Positions 63,295 through 64,000 of a DNA stretch of 64,000 nt are shown here, one piece after another; position 1 is the stretch's first letter, and each line of letters starts with the position of its first letter. Source of the stretch: Ruminococcus flavefaciens MA2007 (GTDB lineage: Bacteria; Bacillota; Clostridia; Oscillospirales; Ruminococcaceae). The translations under genes and the position numbers were made by a program. The stretch is taken from the NCBI RefSeq assembly GCF_000621845.1, contig NZ_JHXF01000001.1, forward strand, positions 248,001 through 312,000, read 5' to 3'. The notes under the pieces are model-generated. The model saw nothing but the letters and a program-made list of their open reading frames with translations. It was not told the origin of the DNA and made no database searches.

Positions 63295-64000
63295 TCAATT
63301 TTGAGTTTTATCCTCTGGTGGGAAATTCTGTTTCAGGTAATCCTTGAGCATATCTGCAAGGTAATTATCGTGGTAGCAATCCTCATATATCTTCAATTCA
63401 GCATTTGTACCGTGAGAGACGAGCCTTTCATGGAGAAGCTTTGCCTCTTCGGGGATAGTGACAAGGTCATCGGCGTTTTTCAGGTCGATATAGGCTTCTC
63501 TGCCGCCTGCACAGATGAATACGTTCTTGTCCATTTTTTCATTGCGGTCAAAGTAATCGAACTCGCGCTGAAAAGCATAGGGGTCTTCGATAGAACTGTT
63601 GTCGAAATACTCCGAATCGGGGTAATAATATCCCCAGAACGCGGGACTTCCTATGATATAGTTTGCAAAGGGCTGGTATTCGTACTTGTCGGAGTTGCAG
63701 AGGGCGTAATGCGAGAAGGCTCCGCCGAAAGAATGCCCGAAGAATACCGAGCGTGAAGCATCTACCTTGTAATTAAGTGAGATAGTTTTCATAAGGTCGT
63801 CGGTGATGAAATCAAGGAACTCCTTGTCCTGCAAAATGAATTTGTTGAAGCGTTCAAGGTCCTCACGTGTGTCGTAATCGTAGCCGAGAGTTACGAATAT
63901 AACGGGAGCGGCTTCGCCCTCGTCTATGACTTTCCAGAGGTCGGGAACTTTTTTCAGATGATACATCGAATCAGTGATGAATACCACCGGGTATTCCTTG
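63295..64000 (-). CDS. Esterase-family alpha/beta hydrolase (partial, 5' end outside window)
   Basis: The frame is open to the right edge (KEYPVVFITD before the internal GTG at 63987), so the true start lies beyond. The nucleophile elbow VFFGHSFGGAFSHYAL, GSPAFWGYY, and the late catalytic His in YEDCYHDNYLADML are seen. The family (esterase D-like, PF00756-type) includes feruloyl and acetyl xylan esterases as well as siderophore esterases. The substrate is not assignable. No signal peptide can be judged. Confidence 0.8.
   Translation of the reverse strand, partial: KEYPVVFITDSMYHLKKVPDLWKVIDEGEAAPVIFVTLGYDYDTREDLERFNKFILQDKEFLDFITDDLMKTISLNYKVDASRSVFFGHSFGGAFSHYALCNSDKYEYQPFANYIIGSPAFWGYYYPDSEYFDNSSIEDPYAFQREFDYFDRNEKMDKNVFICAGGREAYIDLKNADDLVTIPEEAKLLHERLVSHGTNAELKIYEDCYHDNYLADMLKDYLKQNFPPEDKTQN

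Overview
The window looks like chromosomal DNA of a fibre-degrading Ruminococcus (Oscillospiraceae, R. flavefaciens / R. albus / R. champanellensis group). The evidence is a GH9 cellulase, a GH74 xyloglucanase and a leucine-rich-repeat protein carrying Ruminococcus-type dockerins and Thr-rich linkers, a GH94 cellobiose phosphorylase, a Firmicutes type II fatty-acid operon with FabK as enoyl reductase, and many consensus sigma-A promoters (TTGACA, 17 bp, TATAAT). The species assignment is inference.

Layout. 1-2013: secreted GH9 endoglucanase, 3' end outside the window. 2.3-6.2 kb: orphan solute-binding lipoprotein, VanY-type carboxypeptidase, rsmE and a small acidic membrane protein. 6.4-8.8 kb: tRNA-Pro, tRNA-Thr, tRNA-Tyr and typA. 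8.9-10.4 kb: two unrecognised lipoproteins. 10.8-12.3 kb: guaB. 12.5-17.6 kb (minus strand): fabD-aroE-GNAT-aroK-amidohydrolase-LRR/dockerin. 17.9-27.9 kb: divergent operon fabH-fabK-small gene-fabG-fabF-accB-two paralogous membrane proteins-fabZ-accC-accD-accA-acpP. 28.0-31.4 kb: P-loop ATPase plus ferredoxin and a four-subunit 2-oxoacid:ferredoxin oxidoreductase. 32-38.9 kb: alpha/beta hydrolase, TPM-like and zinc-ribbon pair, citrate synthase, small membrane protein, aldose-epimerase-like protein and PEBP-like lipoprotein. 39.2-41.7 kb: cellobiose phosphorylase. 42-47.7 kb: ECF S component, cysteine-cluster protein and several membrane proteins. 48.2-53.6 kb: glycogen phosphorylase, GH13 and azlCD. 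53.9-56.0 kb: collapsed prophage remnant. 56.1-58.9 kb: dockerin-bearing GH74. 59.1-59.35 kb: candidate structured RNA. 59.6-61.7 kb: LytS-like kinase with a SARP-like regulator. 61.9-64 kb: glmU and a truncated esterase.

How it fits together. Secreted GH9 and GH74 enzymes release cello- and xylogluco-oligosaccharides. Cellobiose phosphorylase conserves bond energy inside the cell, and glycogen phosphorylase and GH13 handle internal glucan. Citrate synthase and the ferredoxin-dependent 2-oxoacid oxidoreductase supply acyl-CoA, 2-oxoacid and glutamate metabolism, while the fab/acc operon builds membrane lipid.

The most unusual feature is the intergenic DNA. Several interlocking structured repeat families occupy most of the larger gaps: (a) a double-hairpin unit with a fixed frame and stems that change by compensatory substitution; (b) TGTAGGGG...CCCCTACA palindromes with exchangeable cores; (c) AGTGATTAGT or ATTCATAATT direct repeats that begin at or inside stop codons. 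Other points worth a second look are the unrecognised membrane-protein pair inside the fatty-acid operon, a signal-peptidase-like protein lacking its catalytic residues, the terminase/tail deletion junction, and the candidate RNA at 59.1-59.35 kb.
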